Assembly: GCA_015661075.1 (NCBI GenBank)
Contig: JACVQJ010000032.1
Span: 1-36,973, forward strand
DNA length: 36,973 nucleotides
Source: Parachlamydiales bacterium
GTDB lineage: Bacteria; Chlamydiota; Chlamydiia; Chlamydiales; SM23-39
Direction: 5' to 3'
In this document: one piece after another, positions 24,960 to 32,451 of the stretch
Layout: each line of letters begins with the position of its first letter
How positions within the stretch are numbered: the first letter of the stretch is position 1
The notes under the pieces: model-generated
The model's database searches: none
What the model was told of the DNA's origin: nothing
Seen by the model: the letters and a program-made list of their open reading frames with translations, nothing else
Translations under genes and position numbers: made by a program

Positions 24960-24984
24960 CTTTGTACATTTTTAGGGCCGCCTG
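24960..24984. repeat. 25-bp direct repeat, copy 2
   Basis: Identical to 15351-15375. It lies 8 bp beyond the MITE target duplication and 72 bp past the end of nrdG. The rest of 24985-25056 shows no gene or clear terminator. Confidence 0.7.
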
Positions 24985-25056
24985 CCTCGAAATATTTGCC
25001 CTTAGAACGCAAAATCTAGCTGTCAAAAAATTAAGAACCTACCCGTGCGGAGTATA

Positions 25057-25740
25057 TTATTCCCGAATCAAAAAAGTCTGAAACGACTTTTTCATATGCT
25101 CCATCAAGGCATCGTCCCAGACGTTTTGGTAGACGGTGGTCAGGCTTTCGTTGCCGCAGCCCTGTGTGCGGAATTGTTGAAGGGCATAGTGGTGAGCCCC
25201 TAAGGCAATCAGATCTTCTGCTAGGCGCTTCAGATCGTCGATGGTTAAAAGGCGGGGGTGGACGGTTGTTCGAAATTCATAGCGAACGCCGCTGGCTAAA
25301 ATGTGGCTGGCCGACATTTTGGCTGTTAGTCCGCTTTTGGGAATGCGGGTGATCTTTTCATAATCATCGAAGGGCGCCTTGATATCCATGCCCACCCAAT
25401 CAACGTAAGGCAATACGGTCTGGAGCGGATCGGGGTGCATCCCTGCGGTGTGCAGTCCGATTTTAAAACCCATCTTTCGGACGTCTTGAATGGCCGAGAT
25501 CAAATCCGGCTGCTGCGTGGGTTCTCCGCCGCTGAACACGACCGCATCGAGAAATCCCTGGCGCATTTTGAGAAAATTCAGAATGCGCGGCCAATCGTAC
25601 GCTGCCTTAGCCGAGCACGATTGTAGATGGGGGTTATGGCAGTACCCGCATCGCCAGGGACAACCCTGGCAGAACAGAACGGCTGCCAGGGCGTCAGGGA
25701 AATCGATGGTCGTAAAAGGAGCAATTCCACCAATTTTCAT
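25057..25740 (-). CDS. nrdG: anaerobic ribonucleotide reductase activase (radical SAM)
   Basis: 227 residues from ATG 25740. CQGCPWRCGYCHNP contains the CxxxCxxC cluster that binds the 4Fe-4S and SAM; FSGGEPTQQ is the GGE SAM-binding motif; later strands include IGLHTAGMHP and YVDWVGMDIKAP. It abstracts a hydrogen from the glycyl-radical Gly of class III ribonucleotide reductase. The length and C-terminal part fit the NrdG-type activases that work with NrdD. Its ATG overlaps the stop of the 55-residue glycyl-radical ORF (ATGA), so the activase is made in step with its substrate. The longer start at 25758 lies inside that ORF. Confidence 0.9.
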   Translation of the reverse strand: MKIGGIAPFTTIDFPDALAAVLFCQGCPWRCGYCHNPHLQSCSAKAAYDWPRILNFLKMRQGFLDAVVFSGGEPTQQPDLISAIQDVRKMGFKIGLHTAGMHPDPLQTVLPYVDWVGMDIKAPFDDYEKITRIPKSGLTAKMSASHILASGVRYEFRTTVHPRLLTIDDLKRLAEDLIALGAHHYALQQFRTQGCGNESLTTVYQNVWDDALMEHMKKSFQTFLIRE

Positions 25741-25904
25741 TGTAGTTTCGCTACGCATTCGCGGAAATACTGCCTTTCGTAAAATTCTCCTTTTTTTCCG
25801 ATATTAAAGAGCGAAACGGGTCGATGATACCCCATCACTCTCGTCCATATTTCACATGGTTGTCTTTCTTCATCTGATAACGCAACTTGTGTTGAACGAT
25901 TCAT
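25737..25904 (-). CDS. separate glycyl-radical subunit of class III ribonucleotide reductase
   Basis: 55 residues. CEIWTRVMGYHRPVSLFNIG followed by KKGEF is the glycyl-radical end of NrdD; Gly25 in RVMGY is the expected radical site. In ordinary NrdD this segment lies directly after the Cys-rich zinc site in one chain. Here it is a distinct ORF: nrdD ends in TGA at 25901-25903, overlapping this ATG as ATGA, and a perfect AAAGGAGG (25911-25918) sits 6 bp before the ATG. The 3' end overlaps the nrdG ATG in the same way. The strong ribosome binding site argues for deliberate separate synthesis, perhaps in excess or as a replaceable radical carrier like GrcA for pyruvate formate-lyase (inference). 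Confidence 0.8.
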   Translation of the reverse strand: MNRSTQVALSDEERQPCEIWTRVMGYHRPVSLFNIGKKGEFYERQYFRECVAKLQ

Positions 25905-27640
25905 TGATCGCCTCCTTTGGCTTTTTGTACGATCAGTTCCTGATCGCATTTGGGACAGAATTTGTGTTCGCCCGCCAAATATCCATGCTTGGGGCAAATG
26001 GAAAAGGTGGGTGTAACCGTAATCAGAGGAACCTTGAATTGTTCCAGAGATTTTTTCACGAGCGTTTTACATGCCTGCGTGGAAGACAGTCTTTCCGTCA
26101 TGTAGAGGTGTAAGACCGTTCCTCCGGTATATTTTTTCTGTAGAACTTCCTGCATGCGCAGAGCCAGGAACGGATCGTCGGTATACGAAACGGGTAGCTG
26201 CGAAGAGTTGGTATAGTAGGGGTTTTTCTCCGTCCCTGCTTGCAGAATGCCGGGGAAGCGGGCCTTGTCTTCTTTGGCGAAGCGGTAGGTCGTTCCTTCG
26301 GCCGGCGACGCCTCGAGATTGTACATATGCTTGGTCTCTTCCTGGAATTCCGTCAGGCGGAAGCGGATGTGATCCAGAACGCGGCAGGCAAAATCATGGC
26401 CCCATTGCGTGGCGATGTTTTCTTTGTCCTGCGTGAAGTTGCGGATCATCTCGTTCATCCCGTTGACGCCGATCGTCGAGAAGTGATTGCGGAATGTTCC
26501 TAAAAAGCGCTTGGTGTAGGGATATAGCCCTTGGTCCAGATAGTGCTGGGATGTTTTTCGTTTGATCTCGAGGCTTTCCTTGGCGAGATACATCAGTTCG
26601 TCGAGACGGGCGAGCATTTTTTTCTCGTCGCCCGGGAATAAATAGCCTAACCTGGCGCAGTTAATCGTGACGACGCCCAACGAGCCGGTCTGTTCGGCCG
26701 AGCCAAACAGGCCGTTGCCTCTTTTCAACAGTTCACGCATATCGAGCTGCAGCCGGCAGCACATCGACCGGATCATGTTCGGTTTGAGTTCAGAATTGAC
26801 GAAGTTCTGGAAGTAGGGCAGCCCGTATTTCGCCGTCATGGAAAAAAGAAGATCAGCATTTTCGCTATCCCATGGAAAATCAGGCGAGATATTGTATGTG
26901 GGAATCGGGAACGTGAAAACGCGGCCGCTGCGGTCTCCTTCCGTCATCACTTCGATGAAGGCGCGGTTGATCATCGCCATTTCTTCTTTAAGATCGCCGT
27001 AGGTAAACGGCATCTCTTTGCCGCCCAGCAGGGGATGCTGCGCTTTCAAATCATCCGGGCATGTCCAATCGAAAGTGAGGTTCGTAAATGGAGTCTGGCT
27101 GCCCCAGCGCGATGGCACGTTCAGATTGAAGATCAGCTCCTGCATGTTCTGTTTGACATCTGCATAGGTAAGCTTGTCGGCGCGGATAAAAGGAGCCATG
27201 TAGGTATCGAACGAGCTGAACGCTTGCGCGCCCGCCCATTCGTTTTGCAAAGTGCCTAAAAAGTTGACGATCTGGCCAATGGCGCTGGACATATGCTTGG
27301 GAGGGCCGGCTTCGACTTTGTTCGGCACGCCGTTGAACCCCTCGTTGAGCAGGGTTCTGAGCGACCAGCCAGCGCAATAACCGCCGAGCATGTCGAGGTC
27401 GTGAATATGGTAATCCGCTTTTCGATGGGCTTGACCGATCGCGGGGGGATAAATGTGATTGAGCCAATAATTGGCGACCATTTTACCGGAGATGTTGAGA
27501 ATCAGACCGCCGATGGAATATCCGATGTTCGCATTGGCTTTGACGCGCCAATCGAGCTGATCGAGGTATTCGTTGATCGAATCTTCGACGCCAACCGTTG
27601 TTTTTTCTCGCTGTACTGGCTTATCCGTAAGTAGGCTCAT
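25901..27640 (-). CDS. nrdD: anaerobic ribonucleoside-triphosphate reductase, catalytic part
   Basis: 579 residues, the ten-stranded barrel of class III reductases. Seen: ADYHIHDLDMLGGYCAGWSL, PKHMSSAIGQIVNFLGTLQN, FNLNVPSRWGSQTPFTNLTF, PIPTYNISPDFPW, SMCCRLQLD (likely thiyl-radical Cys), and GSLGVVTINCARLGYL. The C-terminus has the zinc site CPKH...CPKC (C549, H552, C562, C565) and then stops; the RVxGY glycyl-radical motif is absent and encoded by the next ORF. No ATP-cone is visible at the N-terminus. It reduces ribonucleotides to dNTPs without oxygen. GAGGG precedes ATG 27640. Confidence 0.92.
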   Translation of the reverse strand: MSLLTDKPVQREKTTVGVEDSINEYLDQLDWRVKANANIGYSIGGLILNISGKMVANYWLNHIYPPAIGQAHRKADYHIHDLDMLGGYCAGWSLRTLLNEGFNGVPNKVEAGPPKHMSSAIGQIVNFLGTLQNEWAGAQAFSSFDTYMAPFIRADKLTYADVKQNMQELIFNLNVPSRWGSQTPFTNLTFDWTCPDDLKAQHPLLGGKEMPFTYGDLKEEMAMINRAFIEVMTEGDRSGRVFTFPIPTYNISPDFPWDSENADLLFSMTAKYGLPYFQNFVNSELKPNMIRSMCCRLQLDMRELLKRGNGLFGSAEQTGSLGVVTINCARLGYLFPGDEKKMLARLDELMYLAKESLEIKRKTSQHYLDQGLYPYTKRFLGTFRNHFSTIGVNGMNEMIRNFTQDKENIATQWGHDFACRVLDHIRFRLTEFQEETKHMYNLEASPAEGTTYRFAKEDKARFPGILQAGTEKNPYYTNSSQLPVSYTDDPFLALRMQEVLQKKYTGGTVLHLYMTERLSSTQACKTLVKKSLEQFKVPLITVTPTFSICPKHGYLAGEHKFCPKCDQELIVQKAKGGDQ

Positions 27641-27654
27641 GGTACCCTCGTTTC

Positions 27655-27712
27655 TGTGTATACCACAACATATGGTATTAGTGATTTTTTAAAAATACCA
27701 CATCTTGTGTTT
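27655..27712 (-). promoter_or_regulatory. putative NrdR boxes upstream of nrdD
   Basis: Two related partial palindromes: ATACCACAACATATGGTAT (27660-27678) and ATACCACATCTTGTGT (27695-27710). Both start ATACCACA and are offset by 35 bp. They resemble the ACACWATATAT(W)GTGT-type boxes that NrdR binds in pairs before ribonucleotide reductase genes; chlamydiae encode NrdR. The match is loose and the spacing slightly longer than usual. Confidence 0.45.
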
Positions 27713-27891
27713 TTTGGGGTGAGGGGTATTTCTTGCGCTGTTAAAAAAAAGATGGAAGAAACATCTCCCTGATCAACAGGGTTTTGGTGGAAACAGAGGT
27801 TGGAAAGAAAATGGATGGGGGTGGGGGATTTTGAGGATGGATCACAAGTTTTCAGTAAAGAAAACGGGCGTTTCATTGTATACTTTCGAGC

Positions 27892-28875
27892 ATGAGAAAA
27901 ATCCCAGCGATATTTTTTTTGTCCATGGTTGTTTGGCAATCACTCTTTGCTCTCGAGCGAACGGGTTTCGGTGTCGGGATGGCGGCGGGTTATCGTCAGG
28001 ACTGCGTAGACTGGCGGATTGGTTCTCGCGGACGGCCCACTTCGTGGAATCACGAGCGCTATCCCCATTTGCGCATGTTTGATTGCGCGGCTGGGATCGA
28101 TGCCAGCGCTGCCGGATTTCACCTGCAGGGGCAGGGGGATTTGGGTTGGTTTTCCGATCAGCGAATGTACAAACGGATCGACGAGCCGCTCATGGGCGAA
28201 TTCAATCCGGCCGCATCGTCCCAATTTGATTTCATTGCCAGAGGAAGAGCCGCATCGATGGACTGGCGCTTCGGGTACCAATTTGAGTTTGATAAAAATC
28301 AATGGGCTTTTCTGCCGTTTGTCGGATGGGTCTATAATCAGATCAACATTCACCGCAACGGCTCCATTCCTCCCTTTTTTCCTATGACGCAAAACATTCC
28401 GGCTCCTTATGCGCAGGCTAATGAGTCGGTGGGTTTTATGTCGGGTTTGCACCAAACCTGGCGAGGGCCCATGCTCGGCGCAGCGGTAGGCTGGCAGATC
28501 GCTCACAGGCTGGCCATTGATGCCAGCTATGGATACGGATGGCTGAAATTCCGGCAGAATTTTGCTGAAACCAATCAGGCGCTTCTTTATCTGAGTGGAT
28601 CCGCCTCGCCATCGGAGAACATCAGCACGACGATCGCTGATGGGCGCATTCAAAGCCGCGCGCGCTGCCATCTCGCCCGATGCAAGATTGAAATGAATAT
28701 GACAGCTCATTGGCTGTTTGATTTTGTTGCCCAGTATGCCAGTTATTACACGTTAACGGCTTCCTGCCGATCGATGCAGCAGCGATCAGGGGGCTCTTTG
28801 GAGGAAAAAGTCCAAAGCGCCCAATCTCATCTTTATTCGGCCGCATGCTCTGTCGGATTGACCTATCGTTTTTAA
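27892..28875 (+). CDS. outer-membrane beta-barrel protein
   Basis: 327 residues. A clear signal peptide (RKIPAIFFLSMVVWQSLFA, cleavage likely before LER) is followed by alternating amphipathic strands rich in Trp, Tyr and Gly and a C-terminal YRF, the terminal-Phe signal of outer-membrane barrels. Strand-like pairs include MDWRFGYQFEF, WAFLPFVGWVYNQINI and LAIDASYGYGWLKF. It resembles the chlamydial inclusion of porin-like proteins but no exact family is certain. Four Cys in the C-terminal third (RARCHLARCK, TASCRS, AACSVG) could form disulfides, as in chlamydial outer-membrane proteins. Confidence 0.75.
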   Translation: MRKIPAIFFLSMVVWQSLFALERTGFGVGMAAGYRQDCVDWRIGSRGRPTSWNHERYPHLRMFDCAAGIDASAAGFHLQGQGDLGWFSDQRMYKRIDEPLMGEFNPAASSQFDFIARGRAASMDWRFGYQFEFDKNQWAFLPFVGWVYNQINIHRNGSIPPFFPMTQNIPAPYAQANESVGFMSGLHQTWRGPMLGAAVGWQIAHRLAIDASYGYGWLKFRQNFAETNQALLYLSGSASPSENISTTIADGRIQSRARCHLARCKIEMNMTAHWLFDFVAQYASYYTLTASCRSMQQRSGGSLEEKVQSAQSHLYSAACSVGLTYRF

Positions 28876-28920
28876 ATGTGCATGTGTGGTATTTCGATTC
28901 ATAGTGTTCAAGGAGCTTTT

Positions 28921-29052
28921 ATGAATATTTACCTGACGCCAGCGATGGCATTAATTGCGGGAATTCTCATTTTGTTTTTTCCCCGCGTTTTGAATTTTAT
29001 CGTCGCAGTGTATTTGATTCTGGTCGGGATTCTCGGTTTTTGGATGAAATAA
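28921..29052 (+). CDS. DUF3096-like small membrane protein
   Basis: 43 residues: MALIAGILILFFPRVLNFIV, then AVYLILVGILGF. This is the DUF3096 pattern of two short membrane helices separated by a P-R turn. AAGGAG ends 5 bp before the ATG. Function unknown; inner-membrane location expected. It follows the beta-barrel gene by 45 bp and is probably cotranscribed. Confidence 0.75.
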   Translation: MNIYLTPAMALIAGILILFFPRVLNFIVAVYLILVGILGFWMK

Positions 29053-29097
29053 CTAAGTATTTTCCAAGACTTTCCGGATTAGAGCTTTGCTGATATT

Positions 29098-29187
29098 GAA
29101 CTCCTTCCTAAAGGAAGGAGATTCTTCGACAGCTAATGGCGGGCGCTTAAAAGCGCCCGATAAAATAAATAGCTCGGCTTACCCGCC
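29098..29187. repeat. hairpin repeat element
   Basis: CTCCTTCC-TAAA-GGAAGGAG (29101-29120), spacer ATTCTTCGACAGCT, then GGCGGG (29138-29143) pairing with CCCGCC (29182-29187) around a perfect GGGCGCTT-AA-AAGCGCCC stem followed by ATAAAATA. Same layout as 12372-12450. It separates the DUF3096-like gene from the serine hydrolase. Confidence 0.65.
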
Positions 29188-29223
29188 CCTGAAACCACGC
29201 CAAATTGTAAATGAGGTATTCGT

Positions 29224-31068
29224 ATGTTTAGGTGCGGTATTTTTTCTTTTTGCATCTGTGTAGCGATTTTGACTCCTATTGATGATGCGACAGCGTTTTG
29301 GGGTTCTGAGAAATTATCTCCCAAGGCGGAGCGGGCGAAAAAGACCCTGGAAGGCTTCGATACCGAAATTGAAAATTCCCTTCGCGATTTTGGGATCCCG
29401 GGATGTGTGCTGGGGGTCATCGTCGACGGGCATGTCGTATATCTCAAAGGATTTGGCTATCGCGATAACGAAAAGAAGCTGCCGGCTACCGCTGACACCG
29501 AGTATTTAATCGGCTCTTGCACCAAGGCATTTACGGCGTTTACGATCGGGTGTCTAGTGGATGAGGGATACTTCGGTTGGGACGACCGAATGGTCGACTT
29601 GATTCCGAATTTCCGCCTTATCGACCAGTATGTATCGCAAAAGCTGACATTGAGGGACCTGTTGGCTCACCGCACTCCTCTGCCGCGGCATGATTTTATG
29701 TGGTATAATTCAGATTTGACCCGACAAGACGTTTTTGATCGCATGCGCTATCTGGATTTTGATTCAAATCAGGCCGAATTTTTCCACTACAGCAATATAA
29801 CCTACATGGCTGTAGGGATGGCCGCTGAAAAAACAGCGAACAAAAGCTGGGAGGAGCTTGTCACGGAAAAAGTATTGCTGCCTCTCGGCATGAAGCACAC
29901 GGGTTTTTCCATTGCGGAAATGCAAAAGCACTCCGATTTTGCCCTTCCCTATATGGAAAGAGATGAAAAAATCAAGCGGATGAATTTCCGCGATTTTCAT
30001 GTAATCGCCCCGGGCGGCGGGATGTATTCCAACGTCACGGATCTATGCCGTTGGGCACAGATGCAGCTCAAGCATGGCGAGTGGCAGAAAAAAGCGTTAA
30101 TCAGCTCTGCAACTCTCAAGGAGATGCATTCGCCGCAAACCGTTGCGACGGGTTATCCTGAGAGCAAAGAAGAGCAGGTGAGAGCGTATGGGCTTGGATG
30201 GTATGTACAGAGCTATCTTGGCATCCTCAACGTCATGCACGATGGAGCGCTCGATGGGTTTTCATCCGTAATATCACTACTGCCTTCGAAAGATATTGCA
30301 GTCGTAATCTTATGCAACATGAATTTGACGGCATGGCCTCGTTATGTTGTCATGGATGCGTTCGACCGGGTTTTGGAGATCCCTCGCAATAATTGGTTGA
30401 AAGAAGGGAAGGAATTCCTCGTCAAGACGCGAGAGATTGGAAAAGAAAGCCGCGAGAAAGAAGATCTGAATCGTAAAAAGGGAACCTCGCCATCGCACAG
30501 CCTTGAAGATTATACCGGTGAATATGAGCATCCTGGATATGGAACGATCAAAATCGATTGCGTCGATGGCATATTGCAGGCCCATTATAACAATTTTATT
30601 TTTGGATTGGAACATTGGCATTATGATGTTTTTAATATCAAAACTGAATCGGAAGACACGTTCGTTTCGCTCAAAAACATGAAATTGACCTTTCGCAATA
30701 ATCTGAGCGGCAATGTTGACGAGCTGATCGTGCCCTTTGAGATGAAAACGAAAGATCTCGTCTTCGTACACAAGCAAGTCGATTCGCTCACTGCGATCGC
30801 TTATCTTCGCCAATTTGTCGGTAAATATGAGATTTACGGTTATACAGTACACATCAAACTAACTGACAAGGGATTGGTGGCAATTATTCCAGGAAATGCC
30901 GAAAGCGAGCTGGATCCGATGGGGATCAATCATTTCAGCATAAAAAACTTCAAAGGCTGCTGGGTTCGTTTCACGATGGATGATAAAAATCAGGTCCTGG
31001 AAGCGCAGCTCACGACGCCATATGGAGTGACTTATACGGGCAAAAAAGCCGAAGGGGCTTCTGCCTGA
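29224..31068 (+). CDS. serine beta-lactamase-fold hydrolase with DUF3471 domain
   Basis: 614 residues. The signal sequence (FRCGIFSFCICVAILTPI) has a basic start and hydrophobic core. The class C beta-lactamase/D-Ala-D-Ala peptidase fold has S98-CT-K101 (nucleophile Ser and general base Lys in IGSCTKAFT), YSN near residue 188 and HDG (HDGALDGFSS) as third motif. After about residue 420 a DUF3471-type beta-rich domain follows (LEDYTGEYEHPGYGTIKI). Such proteins are periplasmic peptidases or esterases; a resistance role is not implied. The active-site set is complete. Confidence 0.85.
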   Translation: MFRCGIFSFCICVAILTPIDDATAFWGSEKLSPKAERAKKTLEGFDTEIENSLRDFGIPGCVLGVIVDGHVVYLKGFGYRDNEKKLPATADTEYLIGSCTKAFTAFTIGCLVDEGYFGWDDRMVDLIPNFRLIDQYVSQKLTLRDLLAHRTPLPRHDFMWYNSDLTRQDVFDRMRYLDFDSNQAEFFHYSNITYMAVGMAAEKTANKSWEELVTEKVLLPLGMKHTGFSIAEMQKHSDFALPYMERDEKIKRMNFRDFHVIAPGGGMYSNVTDLCRWAQMQLKHGEWQKKALISSATLKEMHSPQTVATGYPESKEEQVRAYGLGWYVQSYLGILNVMHDGALDGFSSVISLLPSKDIAVVILCNMNLTAWPRYVVMDAFDRVLEIPRNNWLKEGKEFLVKTREIGKESREKEDLNRKKGTSPSHSLEDYTGEYEHPGYGTIKIDCVDGILQAHYNNFIFGLEHWHYDVFNIKTESEDTFVSLKNMKLTFRNNLSGNVDELIVPFEMKTKDLVFVHKQVDSLTAIAYLRQFVGKYEIYGYTVHIKLTDKGLVAIIPGNAESELDPMGINHFSIKNFKGCWVRFTMDDKNQVLEAQLTTPYGVTYTGKKAEGASA

Positions 31069-31131
31069 TCATTACGCACATTTTCCATTTCCATAGGGGG
31101 CTGCGGCTTTGCCATATGGATCCTCTGTTTC

Positions 31132-31239
31132 GCCCATAGCTGCTTTCAGCTATGGGCTTCACCATTCGGACCGCTTACGCTTCCATCTGGCTTTGCCTCG
31201 CCTCCCTTTAGAAACGGAACTTGTGGGTAACGATCAGGG
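31132..31239 (+). repeat. ~105-bp dispersed repeat, copy B
   Basis: Opposite-orientation copy of 8662-8767. It starts with a perfect hairpin GCCCATAGCT-GCTTTC-AGCTATGGGC (31132-31157) and ends at CGATCAGGG. Twenty bases later comes the hairpin at 31259. No coding sequence of known family in it. Confidence 0.8.
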
Positions 31240-31258
31240 CTTCTGCTTAGAAAATAAA

Positions 31259-31287
31259 GAATCTCCTCCGCTTTAAAGAGGAGATTC
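31259..31287. repeat. hairpin of the CTCCTCC family; possible terminator
   Basis: GAATCTCCTC ... GAGGAGATTC, a 10-bp stem with a 9-base loop, followed on the plus strand by TTTCTTTGTT. It could end transcription of the hydrolase and, on the other strand, of the MOMP-like gene (stop at 31296), but its relatives at 8785, 12372 and 29098 suggest repeat origin. Confidence 0.55.
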
Positions 31288-31295
31288 TTTCTTTG

Positions 31296-32330
31296 TTAAA
31301 AATCAACAGTCAGGCGCGTGGTTAATCCTTGCATGGCGATGACGCCCGTGTTGATCCAGGTCTCTTTTGCGTCAAAGGCAGAAGTGCCGGTGCTGGAGCG
31401 GTGAATTTCTTGCAGATTCATCCAGGCATTTAGTTCATAACCGGCAAATAATTCCACACGGCAATTGCAGAAGTTCTTCTGCCAGGATGGTCCTAGAATA
31501 AATTGCGCCGTGAAAGCGGGCCGGGTGTCATGAAATTCGCTATGGCGCAGGGCCAGGGTTTGCGTCGAAACAGTTTGTTTTGAGCTGTTCTCGTAGCTTC
31601 CCATATATACGCCCAGGGACGACAGGCCGGTCAGATAAATATCATTGCCCCAGAACCAGTCTCCTGTGATCCCCATCCGCATGCCCCCGCCGGTATAATG
31701 CCAACGGTTGCGGATGGCGGTACTTTGAAGAGTCGTATCATAATAATCGACTTTCCAATCTTGCTTGATCCATACGGCGCCGATGCTGGCCACCATCCTC
31801 ACCCGCAGGTGGGGATTGGGATTGAACATGCGACTGACCGAAAAGTCGAATAAATTATAGTTGAATTCGATGGAACTGTGCGCGTGGATCAAGGGATTGG
31901 TCACAATCTGGGGCCAGGTGCCGGTTAGATATTCTGTTGCAGATTCTGGTTTTCCTACGCGGTTCTTTCCCTTCGAGATCAAATGAGTGTATTGGCCGCG
32001 GGCTTCCCAATACTTGGGCGCGTTGTAATAGCTGACGCCGAGGCGAAAGCCCGGATCGAGGTTGTAAGTGGCTGATTTAACCTCGCCAATCGCTAAATAC
32101 GGTGCCAGTAATGGCGCCGATTGTTTCATTTTTTGGGCGTAATCGACGCCGTTTTCCTGGACGGTCCAGTATAGAAATTCTGCTGCACCCGATATGACTT
32201 CGGCATCTTTTCGAAAAAGGTCCGCATCGTAGGGAACAGGAGCTTCCTTCACGGTTTTGGGGGATGCTGCCGTCGCAGCAAATGGAACAAGGACGAGTGC
32301 CAAAATGGCTTTGTGAATATCAGTGAGCAT
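31296..32330 (-). CDS. MOMP-like outer-membrane protein
   Basis: 344 residues. Signal peptide ILALVLVPFAATAA, then GAAEFLYWTVQENGVDYAQK, which recalls the start of the MOMP-like barrels of chlamydia-like bacteria (a strand with W-x3-E/N-G-x-D-Y/F). Repeated amphipathic strands follow (FRLGVSYYNAPKYWEARGQY, IEFNYNLFDFSVSRMF, MRMGITGDWFWGNDIYLTGL) and the last residue is Phe (TTRLTVDF). Expected to be a porin in the outer membrane. Strong ribosome binding site GAGGAG 8 bp before the ATG. Cys pair in KNFCNCRVELF. Confidence 0.8.
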   Translation of the reverse strand: MLTDIHKAILALVLVPFAATAASPKTVKEAPVPYDADLFRKDAEVISGAAEFLYWTVQENGVDYAQKMKQSAPLLAPYLAIGEVKSATYNLDPGFRLGVSYYNAPKYWEARGQYTHLISKGKNRVGKPESATEYLTGTWPQIVTNPLIHAHSSIEFNYNLFDFSVSRMFNPNPHLRVRMVASIGAVWIKQDWKVDYYDTTLQSTAIRNRWHYTGGGMRMGITGDWFWGNDIYLTGLSSLGVYMGSYENSSKQTVSTQTLALRHSEFHDTRPAFTAQFILGPSWQKNFCNCRVELFAGYELNAWMNLQEIHRSSTGTSAFDAKETWINTGVIAMQGLTTRLTVDF

Positions 32331-32356
32331 AAAGTTTTTCTCCTCAATAAGTGCAA

Positions 32357-32384
32357 ATTAGTAAAAAAAGGCACATTAGTTCAA
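32357..32384 (-). promoter_or_regulatory. putative promoter of the MOMP-like gene
   Basis: On the minus strand, TTGAAC (32379-32384) and ACTAAT (32357-32362) with a 16-bp T-rich spacer, about 27 bp before the ATG at 32330. Sigma-70-like but the -10 is imperfect. Confidence 0.4.
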
Positions 32385-32451
32385 GGAAAAAATGAGCTAT
32401 ATACTTGAAAAAATCTGAGAAAATGAACAAAGTCCAGGTCGAGGTGGATAT

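Noticed and set aside
25737..25904. Sequencing frameshift splitting an ordinary nrdD
   Set aside because: The large ORF ends and the small one starts at an ATGA with a perfect, correctly spaced AAAGGAGG, which an error would not create.
27940..28710. 256-residue frame antisense to the beta-barrel gene
   Set aside because: The plus-strand frame has a signal peptide and C-terminal Phe; the antisense frame has neither start signal nor family features.
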